64,000 bases of DNA, taken from NCBI RefSeq assembly GCF_036488675.1, contig NZ_CP133148.1, positions 2,914,001 to 2,978,000 of the forward strand, read 5' to 3'. Positions within the stretch are counted from its first letter, which is position 1, and the number at the start of each line of letters is the position of its first letter. This document shows positions 1 to 8,014 of the stretch, one piece after another. A program made the position numbers and the translations under genes. This DNA is from Sinorhizobium chiapasense (GTDB lineage Bacteria > Pseudomonadota > Alphaproteobacteria > Rhizobiales > Rhizobiaceae). Below the pieces are notes generated by a model that did no database searches, was not told the origin of the DNA, and saw nothing but the letters and a program-made list of their open reading frames with translations.

Positions 1-790
1 GCGCTTCTGAAAGACCCTTGGCGCGCGCGGCGACGATATATTCCTGCTGCAGCTCGTTCAGCATGAAACTGCGGGTCATGCGGCTGATATAGGCGAGCGA
101 GAAGTATCCGAGCAGCGACGCCGGCAGGATGATGTGACGGAAGACATCGCGGAAGACGTCCCACTGCGCCTGCCAGAGCGCGTCGACGAGATAGAAGCCG
201 GTGATCGGCGAAAACGTGTATTCGTAGACGATGTCGATGCGGCCGGGATAGGCGACCCATTGCAGCCGGGCGTAGAAGACGAGCAGCGCCAGCAGCGCCA
301 GCCAGAAGATCGGAACCGAATAGCCGACGAGGCCGATGACGCGGACGATCTGGTCCGCAATGCTGCCGCGCTTGACTGCGGCGAGCACGCCGAGCGGCAC
401 GCCGATGAAGGCGCCAATCAGCGTTCCAAGCGTCGCAAGCTCGATCGTCGCCGGGAAAACGCGGCGGATATCCGTCATCACCGGGTTGGTCGTCAGCACC
501 GAAACGCCGAAATCGCCGGAAAGCGCCTGTCGGACATAGATGAAGAATTGCTGGTAGAGAGGCAGGTTGAGCCCCATCGCCTCACGGGTTCTCTCGACGA
601 CATGCGAAGGTGCCCGGTCGCCGAGAACGGCGAGGACCGGATCGATCGGAATCACGCGGCCGATGAAGAAGGTGACGGCGAGAAGGCCGAGATAGGTGGT
701 CGCCACGACGACAAGGAATTGCAATGCCGAGGCCACAGCCTTTCGGGAACGGGCGCGCCTGCGCCCGTTCAATCGTTCTGTTCCGCTCAT
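1..790 (-). CDS. Peptide ABC transporter permease (DppB-type), 3' end outside window
   Basis: Inner-membrane permease of a dipeptide/oligopeptide (or nickel) type ABC importer. The frame opens with ATG at 788-790 and runs to the left edge, so the C-terminus is missing. After a basic N-terminus (residues 4-17, rich in Arg) comes a first membrane helix, then the family-typical N-terminal pattern: helix, GRVIPIDPV, a periplasmic stretch with GLNLPLYQQF and a short GDFGVSV motif that is standard in DppB/OppB proteins. It lies 24 bp downstream of the peptide-binding protein gene on the same strand, so the two are one operon. Substrate cannot be read from the sequence; the neighbouring dipeptidase suggests peptides. 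Confidence 0.88.
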   Translation of the reverse strand, partial: MSGTERLNGRRRARSRKAVASALQFLVVVATTYLGLLAVTFFIGRVIPIDPVLAVLGDRAPSHVVERTREAMGLNLPLYQQFFIYVRQALSGDFGVSVLTTNPVMTDIRRVFPATIELATLGTLIGAFIGVPLGVLAAVKRGSIADQIVRVIGLVGYSVPIFWLALLALLVFYARLQWVAYPGRIDIVYEYTFSPITGFYLVDALWQAQWDVFRDVFRHIILPASLLGYFSLAYISRMTRSFMLNELQQEYIVAARAKGLSEA

Positions 791-814
791 GCTCAAGGGA
801 ACGGTCCTTTCGGG

Positions 815-2455
815 TTATTCCTTGGAGACGTTCCAGACGTAGTTGGTGTCGAAGCTCGGACCGAGCTTGAGGCCTTTTAGGTTGCCGCGAAGGCCGGCAA
901 CTTCCGTCTGCTGGAAGATGATGACGAACGGGCTCTCCGCGAGCACAGTCTTCTGGAGTTCCTTGTAGGTCTCGGCACGTTTCGCGCTATCGCGCTCAAG
1001 CAGCGCTTCCTTGGTCTTCTTCGTCAGTTCCGGAACGTCCCAGGCGTTGCGCCAGGCGAGCGTCTTGTTCTTGCCTTCGTCGGAATTGTCCGGGTTGCTG
1101 GTGAAGGTTTCGGCGTTCGAGTTCGGATCAAAATAATCCATGCCCCACTGACCGATATACATGTCGTGGTTGCGGGCGCGGTACTTCGTCAAAGTCTGCT
1201 TGCCGTCGCCGGGGATGATCTCGAGCTTCACGCCGGCCTGACCCAGCGTCTGCTGGAAGGACTCGGCAACGCCGGTGACCGGCTGGGTGTTGCGGACGTC
1301 CATGGTGACGGAGAAGCCGTCGGGATAGCCGGCTTTTGCCAGCAGTTCCTTGGCCTTGGCGACGTCCAGCTTGTAGGGGTTCTCGTCGAGCGCGCCCAGA
1401 ACCCCCTTCGGCAGGAAGCTCTGGTGGATTTCGCCGATGCCCTTGATCAGGGTCGAGCCGATCGCGTCGTAGTCGACAAGGTACTTGAACGCTTCGCGCA
1501 CTTCGGGCTTCGCCAATGCCTCGTTCTTCTGGTTGAGACTGATGTAGTAGACCGTGCCCTTCGCTGCGCTGGTCGTTGCCAGATCGCCGTTCTTCGCCAC
1601 GGCCTCGTAGTCGCCCGGCTCCAGGTTGCGAGCAACGTCGACGTCGCCGGCTTCGAGCGCCAGGCGCTGGCCGGAGCTTTCCTTCATGTGCCGATAGATG
1701 ACGCGGGCGAGTTTCGCCTGTTCGCCGTAATAGTTGTCGTTGCGCTCCAGCACGACGACTTCGTTCGCCCGCCATTCGCGCAGCTTGAACGGCCCGGAAC
1801 CGGCATAGCCCGTCTTCAGCCATTCGTTGCCGAAGTCGTTGTCATACTTGTAGTCCTCGGTCGGGGTCACGGCCTTGACGTGCTCGAGCACCAGCTTCTT
1901 GTCGACAACCGAAGCAACCGTCGCGGTCAGGCAGTTGAGGACAAAGCTCGGTGCATAGGCCTGGTCGACGGTGAAGACGAAGGTCGTTTCGTCGGCCGCC
2001 TTCGCCTTTTCGGTGACGTTGTCGCCGTTGAGGCCGAACTGGGTGAGGATGAAGGCCGGGCTCTTGTCGAGCTTCACGGCGCGCTCGAACGAATAGGCGA
2101 CGTCCTCTGCCGTGATCGGGTTGCCGGAGGCGAATTTCAGACCGGATTTCAGCTTGAACGTATAGGTCAGGCCATCATCGGAAACCGTCCAGCTTTCCGC
2201 GAGATCGCCGACGACCTTGGTCGTGTCGTTGAGGTCCAGGCGGACGAGCAGGCTGTAGGTGTTGCTGGTCATTTCGGCGGTCGAAAGCTCGAAGGCTTCG
2301 CCGGGATCCATGGTGATGATGTCATCGAATGCGAAGGCTTCGACCAGCGTGTCCTTCGGCGTTTCTGCGAAGGCAGGCTGGGAAGCGACCATCACCATGG
2401 CAAGTGCTGCCGAAGCGGCAAGCAGTCGAAAACGTCCATTGAGCTTGTGCATCAT
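815..2455 (-). CDS. Peptide ABC transporter substrate-binding protein (SBP_bac_5)
   Basis: Periplasmic solute-binding protein of family 5 (DppA/OppA type), 546 aa, the normal family length. Residues 1-30 form a signal peptide with a hydrophobic core and an AFA-ET cleavage site. The mature protein carries the expected blocks: an LDPG-like motif (MDPGEAF), LAESW, YTFKLK, GLKFASGNPITAEDVAYSFER and YRPWD-equivalent regions further on. ATG codons at 2455 and 2452 are both possible starts. It is first in an operon with the downstream permease, and an M19 dipeptidase lies 51 bp upstream on the same strand. Binding of di- or oligopeptides is inferred from the family and from the dipeptidase. Confidence 0.92.
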   Translation of the reverse strand: MMHKLNGRFRLLAASAALAMVMVASQPAFAETPKDTLVEAFAFDDIITMDPGEAFELSTAEMTSNTYSLLVRLDLNDTTKVVGDLAESWTVSDDGLTYTFKLKSGLKFASGNPITAEDVAYSFERAVKLDKSPAFILTQFGLNGDNVTEKAKAADETTFVFTVDQAYAPSFVLNCLTATVASVVDKKLVLEHVKAVTPTEDYKYDNDFGNEWLKTGYAGSGPFKLREWRANEVVVLERNDNYYGEQAKLARVIYRHMKESSGQRLALEAGDVDVARNLEPGDYEAVAKNGDLATTSAAKGTVYYISLNQKNEALAKPEVREAFKYLVDYDAIGSTLIKGIGEIHQSFLPKGVLGALDENPYKLDVAKAKELLAKAGYPDGFSVTMDVRNTQPVTGVAESFQQTLGQAGVKLEIIPGDGKQTLTKYRARNHDMYIGQWGMDYFDPNSNAETFTSNPDNSDEGKNKTLAWRNAWDVPELTKKTKEALLERDSAKRAETYKELQKTVLAESPFVIIFQQTEVAGLRGNLKGLKLGPSFDTNYVWNVSKE

Positions 2456-2506
2456 TTTTTGCAGTTCCCTCGTTTTATGCCCTTTTCCGGGCCTTTCTTC
2501 ACAGGA

Positions 2507-3562
2507 TCAGGCAGCCTCGTGCCATGCCTGTCCCAGAACTCTCAGCCAGTTCTCCCGGCATATCTTTGCCAGTTCGGACTCACCATATCCGGCGTCTTTA
2601 AGTGCGGCAACGAGCTTCTGGTTACCTGCCGCGTCGGCTATTTCCTCCGGTATGGTCGCGCCGTCGAAATCCGAACCGAGCGCGACGCAATCGATCCCCA
2701 TGCGCTCGATCATGTAATCGACATGACGCACCATGGCGGACAGAGGCGTTGCCGCATTCTCCTGGCCGTCCGGGCGAAGCATCGTCGTCGCGTAGTTGAG
2801 ACCGACAAGCCCGCGGCTTTCGCGCACGGCATCGAGCTGCCTGTCGGTGAGATTGCGCGCCACCGGTGTCAGCGCATGGGCATTGGAATGGCTGGCGACA
2901 AGCGGCTGGTCGGTGGTCTTCGCCACATCCCAGAAACCTTGCTCGGTGCTGTGTGCCAGATCGATCAGGATGCCGAGCCGGTTGCAGGCGCGCACCAGCT
3001 CGAAGCCCGCCTCGGTCAGTCCCGGGCCTGTGTCCGGAGACATGGGATAGGCGAACGGCACGCCGTGGCCGAAAACATTGTGACGGCTCCAGACCGGACC
3101 CAGCGAGCGAAGCCCGGCCGCATAAAAGGTTTCGAGCGACGAAAGGTCGGGCCCGATCGCCTCGCAGCCCTCCATATGCAGGACCGAGGCGAAGATACCG
3201 TCCGCGATCGCCGACCGGATTTCCGCGGTCGAGCGGCAAAGCCTCCAGGCCCCCGCACGATCGAGTCTCACGGCAATGTCGGCAAGCTCCATCGCCGTAG
3301 CAAGCGACGGCAGACGGTCAAGCGGTGCGGACAGAGGAGTGGCGTAGTGGCCGTTTTCGTCCGGCGTCTTCAGCACCAGATCGCCCGATGGAATGTAAAT
3401 TGCCGAAAGACCGCCGGCGAGGCCACCCCGCTTGGCGCGTGGCGCATCGATGTGGCCCTTGTCGGTTCCCTCGACGAATTCGGTTACCGGATCGCCTCCG
3501 CTGCGCCCGTGCTGCCAAAGGCGCAGAAGCACGTCGTTATGGCCGTCGAAAACCGCCTGCAT
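2507..3562 (-). CDS. Membrane dipeptidase (peptidase family M19)
   Basis: Zinc dipeptidase of the renal dipeptidase family, 351 aa. The first metal motif is HNDVL at residues 8-12. HMEGCEA supplies the bridging glutamate, SHSNAHAL contributes a metal histidine, and LGSDFDGA is the conserved C-terminal signature. There is no signal peptide, so it probably acts in the cytoplasm on imported dipeptides (including D-amino acid forms, as known for the family). It is the first gene of a block followed on the same strand by the peptide-binding protein and permease, which supports uptake plus hydrolysis as one job. Confidence 0.92.
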   Translation of the reverse strand: MQAVFDGHNDVLLRLWQHGRSGGDPVTEFVEGTDKGHIDAPRAKRGGLAGGLSAIYIPSGDLVLKTPDENGHYATPLSAPLDRLPSLATAMELADIAVRLDRAGAWRLCRSTAEIRSAIADGIFASVLHMEGCEAIGPDLSSLETFYAAGLRSLGPVWSRHNVFGHGVPFAYPMSPDTGPGLTEAGFELVRACNRLGILIDLAHSTEQGFWDVAKTTDQPLVASHSNAHALTPVARNLTDRQLDAVRESRGLVGLNYATTMLRPDGQENAATPLSAMVRHVDYMIERMGIDCVALGSDFDGATIPEEIADAAGNQKLVAALKDAGYGESELAKICRENWLRVLGQAWHEAA

Positions 3563-3786
3563 TCCAAAAATTCCTTCGCGTTATCAGGGAGATCGGATGG
3601 AATGCTTCCATACCGCATCCAAAGAAGGGACGCGGGCGATGCTATTGAAACAGATCGGCCATTTCAATGAAATTCAGGGGTTTTCCCAGCGTAGTCTGTA
3701 GCGAAAAGTTGCAGGGACGCCGCGCTGATTGCTGACACCAGCTGGCGCACGACCCGAAACACCGTTCGAAAGGCATCGTCGACGGG
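3563..3786. other. Intergenic gap, no feature recognised
   Basis: 224 bp between the dipeptidase start and the end of the SMR gene, both on the minus strand. It should hold the promoter for the dipeptidase-peptide transporter block. No convincing operator, repeat or terminator was seen. Confidence 0.4.
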
Positions 3787-4128
3787 TCAGTGAAACGTCG
3801 ACTTGGAACAGAGATTGAGAACCAGCACGCCGGCAATGATGAGCGCCAGCCCGAATACGGCTGGCAGGTCGAGCTTCTGACCGAAAACGAGATAGCCGGC
3901 GGCAGAAATCAGCACGATGCCGAGGCCGCTCCACAGGGCGTAGGCGATGCCGACCGGAATATAGCGCAGCGTGAAGGAGAGGAAAAAGAAAGCGACACCA
4001 TAGCACAGGACCATGATCACCGTGGGCGTCAGCCGCGAGAAATGCTGCGCCGCCTGCATGGCGGAGGTGCCGAGCACCTCGAAGACGATGGCGATCACCA
4101 GGACCGTATAAAGCATGGCGGGGTTCAT
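3787..4128 (-). CDS. SMR-family multidrug efflux protein (EmrE/SugE type)
   Basis: Small multidrug resistance transporter of 113 aa with four predicted membrane helices; such proteins act as dimers and exchange protons for cationic drugs or, in some subfamilies, guanidinium. The start at 4128 gives the normal N-terminus (MNPAMLYTVLVIAIVFEVLGTSAM) with the membrane-embedded glutamate in helix 1 (IVFEVLGT). The conserved block GIAYALWSGLGIVLI forms helix 3. A longer reading to 4284 is rejected because its extra residues are not membrane-like and overlap the preceding gene. It lies 49 bp downstream of a TetR gene on the same strand and is probably co-transcribed with it. Confidence 0.92.
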   Translation of the reverse strand: MNPAMLYTVLVIAIVFEVLGTSAMQAAQHFSRLTPTVIMVLCYGVAFFFLSFTLRYIPVGIAYALWSGLGIVLISAAGYLVFGQKLDLPAVFGLALIIAGVLVLNLCSKSTFH

Positions 4129-4177
4129 GGGACGTCTCCGGTGGAGTGGTTGAGAGCGGTCTGCTCCGACTTCTTGC

Positions 4178-4738
4178 CTATTGCAGTGAAAGCGCCTTGA
4201 GGTTCTGGAGCAGAATCGCTCGGGCCGGTGCATCGAGCTTGTGGCTCTCAAGCAGGTCCGCCAGCCAGACACCGTCGGCAGCAAAACGGGCGAGAAGGCA
4301 GCTCGGCGAGGAATCGGTCGCTGCGAACTCAGCCGCCCGTCGCGCCACCCAATCGCGCCAGCGCGCTTTGAGATGCGGCTCGGCGAGCAACGCGATCGTC
4401 AGCACCTGCCATCCCTTCCCTTCCGCCTCCGCCTCGAGCGCAAAGCAGACCGTCAGATAGGCGCGCGTAAACCGCCCTTGCTCGACATCGTCACTCGCCA
4501 TTGCCGCCTCGATCGCCCGATCGAAGCGCGCGACGAGTTCATCGAAGAGGCCGTCGAGCAGGGCGAGCTTGTTCGGAAAATGATGCAGCAGCCCGCCCTT
4601 GCTGACGCCGGCGGCCTGCGACACCGCGTCCAGCGTCACGGCGCCGATGCCCTGCTCCAGCGACAGGCGCGCGGCGACCTCCAGCAATTGCTGGCGAACG
4701 TGCTCCGGCTGCTTTTTCCTGCGATGAGCGTTTGTCAT
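4178..4738 (-). CDS. TetR-family repressor of the SMR pump
   Basis: 186 aa regulator with an N-terminal TetR helix-turn-helix (residues about 15-60, with GIGAVTLDAVSQAAGVSKGG and LLHHFPNK) and a ligand-binding domain of the TetR_C type. The N-terminus is basic (RRKKQPEHVRQQ). A perfect 14 bp palindrome lies 14 bp upstream of the start codon, positioned to let the protein repress its own transcript and the SMR gene behind it. The effector is unknown; by family it would be a cationic drug or a pump substrate. Confidence 0.9.
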   Translation of the reverse strand: MTNAHRRKKQPEHVRQQLLEVAARLSLEQGIGAVTLDAVSQAAGVSKGGLLHHFPNKLALLDGLFDELVARFDRAIEAAMASDDVEQGRFTRAYLTVCFALEAEAEGKGWQVLTIALLAEPHLKARWRDWVARRAAEFAATDSSPSCLLARFAADGVWLADLLESHKLDAPARAILLQNLKALSLQ

Positions 4739-4751
4739 ACCCCATAAAGAT

Positions 4752-4765
4752 ACCGTCTGGACGGT
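4752..4765. promoter_or_regulatory. Candidate TetR operator (14 bp palindrome)
   Basis: ACCGTCTGGACGGT is a perfect inverted repeat 14 bp upstream of the tetR ATG. Its size and place fit a TetR-type operator. It sits near the start point of tetR-SMR and also upstream of the divergent haemoglobin gene, though about 110 bp away from that start. Confidence 0.6.
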
Positions 4766-4875
4766 TTGTCAAGTATGTACTTGGCTCGACGCGATGAAAC
4801 GCCGCAAAGAGAAGACAGTGAAAGAGATTGTCGGAAGGCGGGTCGCGTTATACCAATCCGGCAAAGGACGACGAT

Positions 4876-5268
4876 ATGGCGGGAACCGAAACGACAACTC
4901 TTTACGAAGCGATCGGCGGCGACGCCACGGTTCGCGCGCTTACACGGCGCTTCTACGCGCTGATGGACAGCCTCCCGGAAGCCGCCCGCTGTCGCGCCGT
5001 TCATCCGCCGGACCTCTCGGGCAGCGAGGAGAAACTCTATGAATACTTGACCGGCTGGCTCGGCGGGCCACCGATCTATGTGGAAAAACGCGGTCATCCG
5101 ATGCTGCGACGCCGGCACTTCATCGCAGAGATCGGCCCGGCCGAGCGCGACGAATGGCTTCTTTGCTTCACACGCGCGCTTGAGGAGACCGTTGCCCATC
5201 CGAAATTGCGGGCAGTCATTCTCGAACCGATCACGCGGCTCGCTTATCACATGCAGAACAAGGAATAG
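4876..5268 (+). CDS. Group II truncated haemoglobin
   Basis: 130 aa globin of the truncated 2/2 fold, group II. Visible features are LYEAIGGDATVRALTRRFYALM (helices A and B with Phe26-Tyr27 at the B9-B10 position), the group II stretch WLGGPPIYVEKRGHPMLRRRHF with the proximal haem ligand His81, and Trp94 at the G8 position. Group II proteins bind O2 or NO and are mostly linked to nitrosative or oxidative stress or redox chemistry. The start at 4876 has AGGACG upstream; a reading from 4828 adds 16 residues without globin character. It is followed after 6 bp by a DUF423 gene. Confidence 0.9.
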   Translation: MAGTETTTLYEAIGGDATVRALTRRFYALMDSLPEAARCRAVHPPDLSGSEEKLYEYLTGWLGGPPIYVEKRGHPMLRRRHFIAEIGPAERDEWLLCFTRALEETVAHPKLRAVILEPITRLAYHMQNKE

Positions 5269-5274
5269 CTATCG

Positions 5275-5643
5275 ATGCCGAACAGCGCAGCGCGCTCGAC
5301 CGTGCTTTTCATTGCGGGGCTGATGGGACTTGCCGGTGTCGCGGCCGCGGCGGCGGCATCGCATGGCGCCGATCCACGACTTCTCGGCAGCGCCTCCGCC
5401 ATGTGCCTCGCCCATGCGCCGGCACTCGTCGCACTCCATGCCGGATGGGCCCATTTCCGCACGGCCGCGATCGCCGCACTGTTGTTGGCCGCCGGCACTG
5501 CGCTTTTCGCGGGCGATCTCGCGGCGCGCCATGCCCTCGGCCATGGCCTTTTTCCGATGTCGGCACCGCTCGGTGGACTGACGATGATGGCGGGTTGGCT
5601 CGCCGTGACGCTCGGGGCATTTCTGCCGTCGAGCGCGAGCTAA
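5275..5643 (+). CDS. DUF423 family membrane protein
   Basis: 122 aa protein with four hydrophobic helices and short loops, matching the small DUF423 (YwdK/YgdD-type) membrane family. The typical motifs are a Gly/Ala-rich first helix, then HGAD, a central segment with HAGWAHFR, and GDLAARHALGHGLFPMSAPLGGLTMMAGWLAV at the end. The function of the family is unknown. It starts 6 bp after the truncated haemoglobin gene, so the two are likely co-transcribed. Confidence 0.85.
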   Translation: MPNSAARSTVLFIAGLMGLAGVAAAAAASHGADPRLLGSASAMCLAHAPALVALHAGWAHFRTAAIAALLLAAGTALFAGDLAARHALGHGLFPMSAPLGGLTMMAGWLAVTLGAFLPSSAS

Positions 5644-5653
5644 AAAGCGTCGC

Positions 5654-5968
5654 TCACGCGCCCTCGACCACGGAATAACCTTCGAATTTCGGTGGGCCGA
5701 GATACATGGCCTTGTTGTCGCCGGCGCTCCGGTGCGCCGCGCGGAAATTTTCCGACTTCGTCCAGGCGATGAAAGCGTCCTTGCTTTCCCAGGTCGATTT
5801 CGAAATGAAGGGCGTATAGCCCTCTTCCGGCACGCTCTCCCCGCGAAGCAGGTGGAAGGCGATGAAGCCGGGCATTTCGGCCAAGCTCGTGTCCCGGCCT
5901 TTCCAGATGGCCTCGAACGCCGCTTCCCGGCCGATCGCAATGCGGAAACGGTTCATGGCGAAGTACAT
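5654..5968 (-). CDS. hmuQ: IsdG/HmuQ-type haem-degrading monooxygenase
   Basis: 104 aa ABM-fold protein. The patterns MNRFRIAIGREAAFEAIW near the N-terminus and STWESKDAFIAWTKSENFRAAH in the second half match the IsdG/HmuQ/HmuD haem monooxygenases, where an Asn near the N-terminus, a Trp and a His form the active site. These enzymes open haem to biliverdin-like products and iron. The start at 5968 has GGGAG eight bases upstream; 5986 is an alternative. Its closeness to tonB and hmuPSTUV supports a haem role over other ABM enzymes. The symbol is by analogy with Bradyrhizobium/Brucella and is not certain. Confidence 0.75.
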   Translation of the reverse strand: MYFAMNRFRIAIGREAAFEAIWKGRDTSLAEMPGFIAFHLLRGESVPEEGYTPFISKSTWESKDAFIAWTKSENFRAAHRSAGDNKAMYLGPPKFEGYSVVEGA

Positions 5969-5980
5969 GTCGTCGCTCCC

Positions 5981-6081
5981 GAGCATTTCATCGTTTCCTC
6001 GAAACGATGAAATGCTCTAACTCTTTGAAATTACGCAATTCCGGACGGAAAACCGTTACACACTTTCCCTGGAATTGCTCT
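5981..6081. repeat. RIME-like intergenic palindromic element
   Basis: About 101 bp holding two palindromes. The first is perfect: 17 bp arms at 5981-5997 and 6001-6017 (gagcatttcatcgtttc and its complement) with a 3 bp loop. The second has 8 bp arms gcaattcc (6035-6042) and ggaattgc (6071-6078) around a partly paired centre. This two-palindrome layout and the GCAATTCCGGACGGAAAA core match the Rhizobium intergenic mosaic elements (RIME) as I remember them. It fills the 5' side of the haem monooxygenase gene and could fold in its leader RNA. Confidence 0.7.
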
Positions 6082-6349
6082 ATGCACGATCTTTTTTCAA
6101 GGGAGCGTCGCTCCCGACGCTCGGGAACGGCAGGATAGCGCCCTCAAGCGGTGACGCAAGGCCGAGAGGATCCCTGCCCGGCTGCCGCGCCTGCCAAGTC
6201 GGAAACTCGGCGACGTTCGGATTTTCCTCCAGCATGCGGGCCCGGCGGGTCAGCAACTCGTAAAGTTCGGGCACCAGTCCATCGCCGAACTGCGAGGCCA
6301 GCTTGTGAAGGCCGATCATCGTCATGTGATCGGGACGCTCATCATTCAT
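6080..6349 (-). CDS. Hypothetical protein, 89 aa
   Basis: Small protein not recognised from any family. Start taken at ATG 6349; a start at 6367 would add MAGEPT. The N-terminal half (residues 10-35, with MIGLHKLASQFGDGLVPELYELLTRRARML) looks amphipathic and helical; the C-terminal half is rich in Pro and Gly. There is no signal peptide or membrane segment. It lies between the RIME-like element and a DUF2325 gene, on the same strand as the latter with 54 bp between. The 3' end touches the RIME-like element, so the last residues may have been changed by its insertion. Confidence 0.5.
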   Translation of the reverse strand: MNDERPDHMTMIGLHKLASQFGDGLVPELYELLTRRARMLEENPNVAEFPTWQARQPGRDPLGLASPLEGAILPFPSVGSDAPLKKDRA

Positions 6350-6403
6350 TGTCGGTTCTCCAGCCACGACGCGCCCCTGCGCACGCGTGACTTCGCTTTT
6401 TGG

Positions 6404-6814
6404 TTAGCCGTCGCGGCTGTTGGTGGTCAGATCCTGCAGCGCTCGCTCGAGACTCGATTTCGAGCCATTGCGCAGTGGCACGAAGGCCTTGCCCCACTTC
6501 TTGCAGCCGGTCTTCACGCGAAGACACGCATCGTGGCTGATGCAATCGATGGGGCAGAAGACGCAGTCGACCGAGGGAAGGACGCGGTCGATGCGTGACA
6601 CGGCTTCGCGCAGTCCCCCGTCATGATGGATCAACTCCGCGCCGAAGGAACTGGCGATCTCGCGCAGATGGGCAACCTGGCAGTCTCTGCCGCCGACATA
6701 GAGGAAGCTGCGACCCTCGAGGGTCGCCTTGCCGGCATCGGGCCTCTGTTCGGTTGCTGCATTCGCCGCTTTGCCCTTGCCGCCCTTGCCTGCGTTCTGC
6801 CGCTTACCGCGCAT
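6404..6814 (-). CDS. DUF2325 domain protein
   Basis: 136 aa. A basic, low-complexity N-terminus (residues 1-35, rich in Lys, Gly, Ala) is followed by the DUF2325 domain: FLYVGGRDCQVAHLREIASSFGAELIHHDGG, then DCVFCPIDCISHDACLRVK and KAFVPLRNGSKSSLERAL. The domain has conserved Cys and His residues that may bind metal, but no established function. The start at 6814 has GGAGAGG nine bases upstream; the longer reading to 6889 lacks a good ribosome site. A TGA-N9-TCA sequence lies 138 bp upstream, so iron control is possible. Confidence 0.82.
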   Translation of the reverse strand: MRGKRQNAGKGGKGKAANAATEQRPDAGKATLEGRSFLYVGGRDCQVAHLREIASSFGAELIHHDGGLREAVSRIDRVLPSVDCVFCPIDCISHDACLRVKTGCKKWGKAFVPLRNGSKSSLERALQDLTTNSRDG

Positions 6815-6951
6815 GCATTCCTCTCCATCTTGTTCCGCGTCTCCGGCGCTTCGCCGTTGGATCGCCCTCGCGATTGATTCAGAGCACACACCGAACGGTT
6901 GCGTGACGGCGGCAACCTATTAAACTTGATAATCAGAGTAAAGTATAAACA

Positions 6952-6966
6952 TGAGTTTTTAATTCA
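6952..6966. promoter_or_regulatory. Candidate RirA (IRO) box upstream of DUF2325 gene
   Basis: TGAGTTTTTAATTCA fits the TGA-N9-TCA form described for RirA iron-responsive operators in Rhizobiales and is nearly palindromic (ATGA...TCAT when one base is added on each side). It sits in an AT-rich gap upstream of the DUF2325 gene. The motif is short and occurs by chance, so only its place gives it weight. Confidence 0.4.
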
Positions 6967-7062
6967 TATTTTTTTCGAACTTTTTTAGCGAGTGTCCGGT
7001 GCCACTCACCGGCCGCTAGACGGGCGGCGGTGAATTCCCGTTCTTCACGCGCGTGCGCTGAC

Positions 7063-7971
7063 TTAGCGTTTGAATTCAAGCGGAATGGTGAAGACCCAAC
7101 TGTCGCGTCCGGCTCCGGCCGGGATCGCCGGGAAGGGAGCGGCGCGGCGCACGGCATCGAGAGCCGCTTCGTCGAGGATCGGCGAGCCGGCGCTTTTCGC
7201 CAAGCTGACGCTCGCCAGACCGCCATTGGACGTAACGGTGAAGCGCACATGAGCAACGCCGCGTAGACCCTGGCGCTTGGCTTCGGCCGGATAACGCCTT
7301 GTCCGACTGAGCTTGCGCCGCACCTTGCCCTTATAGTTGTCAACAGCGGCATTGCCAGCTTCCTGAGCGGCGGAGCCGCGCTTCTCGCCCGTAGCCGCGC
7401 TGACGGCGGCGTTCTCTGCGCCGTCCGCCTGGCCTTTGACCTGCGTTTTCGCCTGTTCGCCGCCCTCGCCGGCCTTCTTGCGTGCGACTTTTTTCTTCTT
7501 TACCGGCTCCTTCTTCGGTTCCGGTTTCTCGATCTTCTCTGGCTCCGGCTTCTCTTCCGGCACTACTGTTTCGACAGGCGCGACGCTCGCTGTTACCGGT
7601 GCGTCGGTGGCCTGAGTCGTCGGCATTTCATCCGCCGGCACGATGACATCCGCCTCCGTCGGCGGAATGTCGGACGGCTGTTTCGAGACACTCTCCGGCG
7701 TTGTCGGCGGGATCTCTTGCGCCATCTCTTCCGTCGGCGAAGCTTCGCTCGGCTTCACCTCCTCCGGTGCGTCCTCAATAGGTTCGACCGCGTCCAGAGG
7801 TTCTCCTGCCTGCAGCGCCTCCTCGAAGGCATTGCCAAGTAGCGTAACCTCAGTCGCCGCACCGCCAGCCATCAGAAAATCGTCCTCGCTAGGCTCCAGC
7901 AGCATTGCTCCACCGGCATGCGCCAGCAAGGAAAGGCCGATGGCCGCGGCCCATTTCATGATGTGCTTCAT
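7063..7971 (-). CDS. tonB: TonB energy-transducing protein
   Basis: 302 aa. One N-terminal membrane anchor (WAAAIGLSLLAHAGGAMLL, residues about 6-25), a long acidic Pro/Glu-rich stretch followed by a Lys/Pro/Glu region (PEPEKIEKPEPKKEPVKKKK), and a C-terminal TonB domain containing YKGKVRRKLSRTRRYPAEAKRQGLRG and a final VFTIPLEFKR. TonB spans the periplasm and passes proton-motive energy from ExbBD to outer-membrane receptors such as haem receptors. No exbB, exbD or receptor gene is in the window. The start at 7971 has GGAAGG nine bases before it. A secreted-protein gene lies 43 bp upstream on the same strand. Confidence 0.92.
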   Translation of the reverse strand: MKHIMKWAAAIGLSLLAHAGGAMLLEPSEDDFLMAGGAATEVTLLGNAFEEALQAGEPLDAVEPIEDAPEEVKPSEASPTEEMAQEIPPTTPESVSKQPSDIPPTEADVIVPADEMPTTQATDAPVTASVAPVETVVPEEKPEPEKIEKPEPKKEPVKKKKVARKKAGEGGEQAKTQVKGQADGAENAAVSAATGEKRGSAAQEAGNAAVDNYKGKVRRKLSRTRRYPAEAKRQGLRGVAHVRFTVTSNGGLASVSLAKSAGSPILDEAALDAVRRAAPFPAIPAGAGRDSWVFTIPLEFKR

Positions 7972-8014
7972 CTGTGCTTGCCTTCCAATCGGCAACGTCA
8001 AAAGGCCGAGGCTC

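Noticed and set aside
1166..3670. 834-residue open frame on the plus strand
   Set aside because: It lies antisense to the peptide-binding protein and dipeptidase genes, both clear families. Long antisense frames are expected at this GC content, and the translation has no domain.
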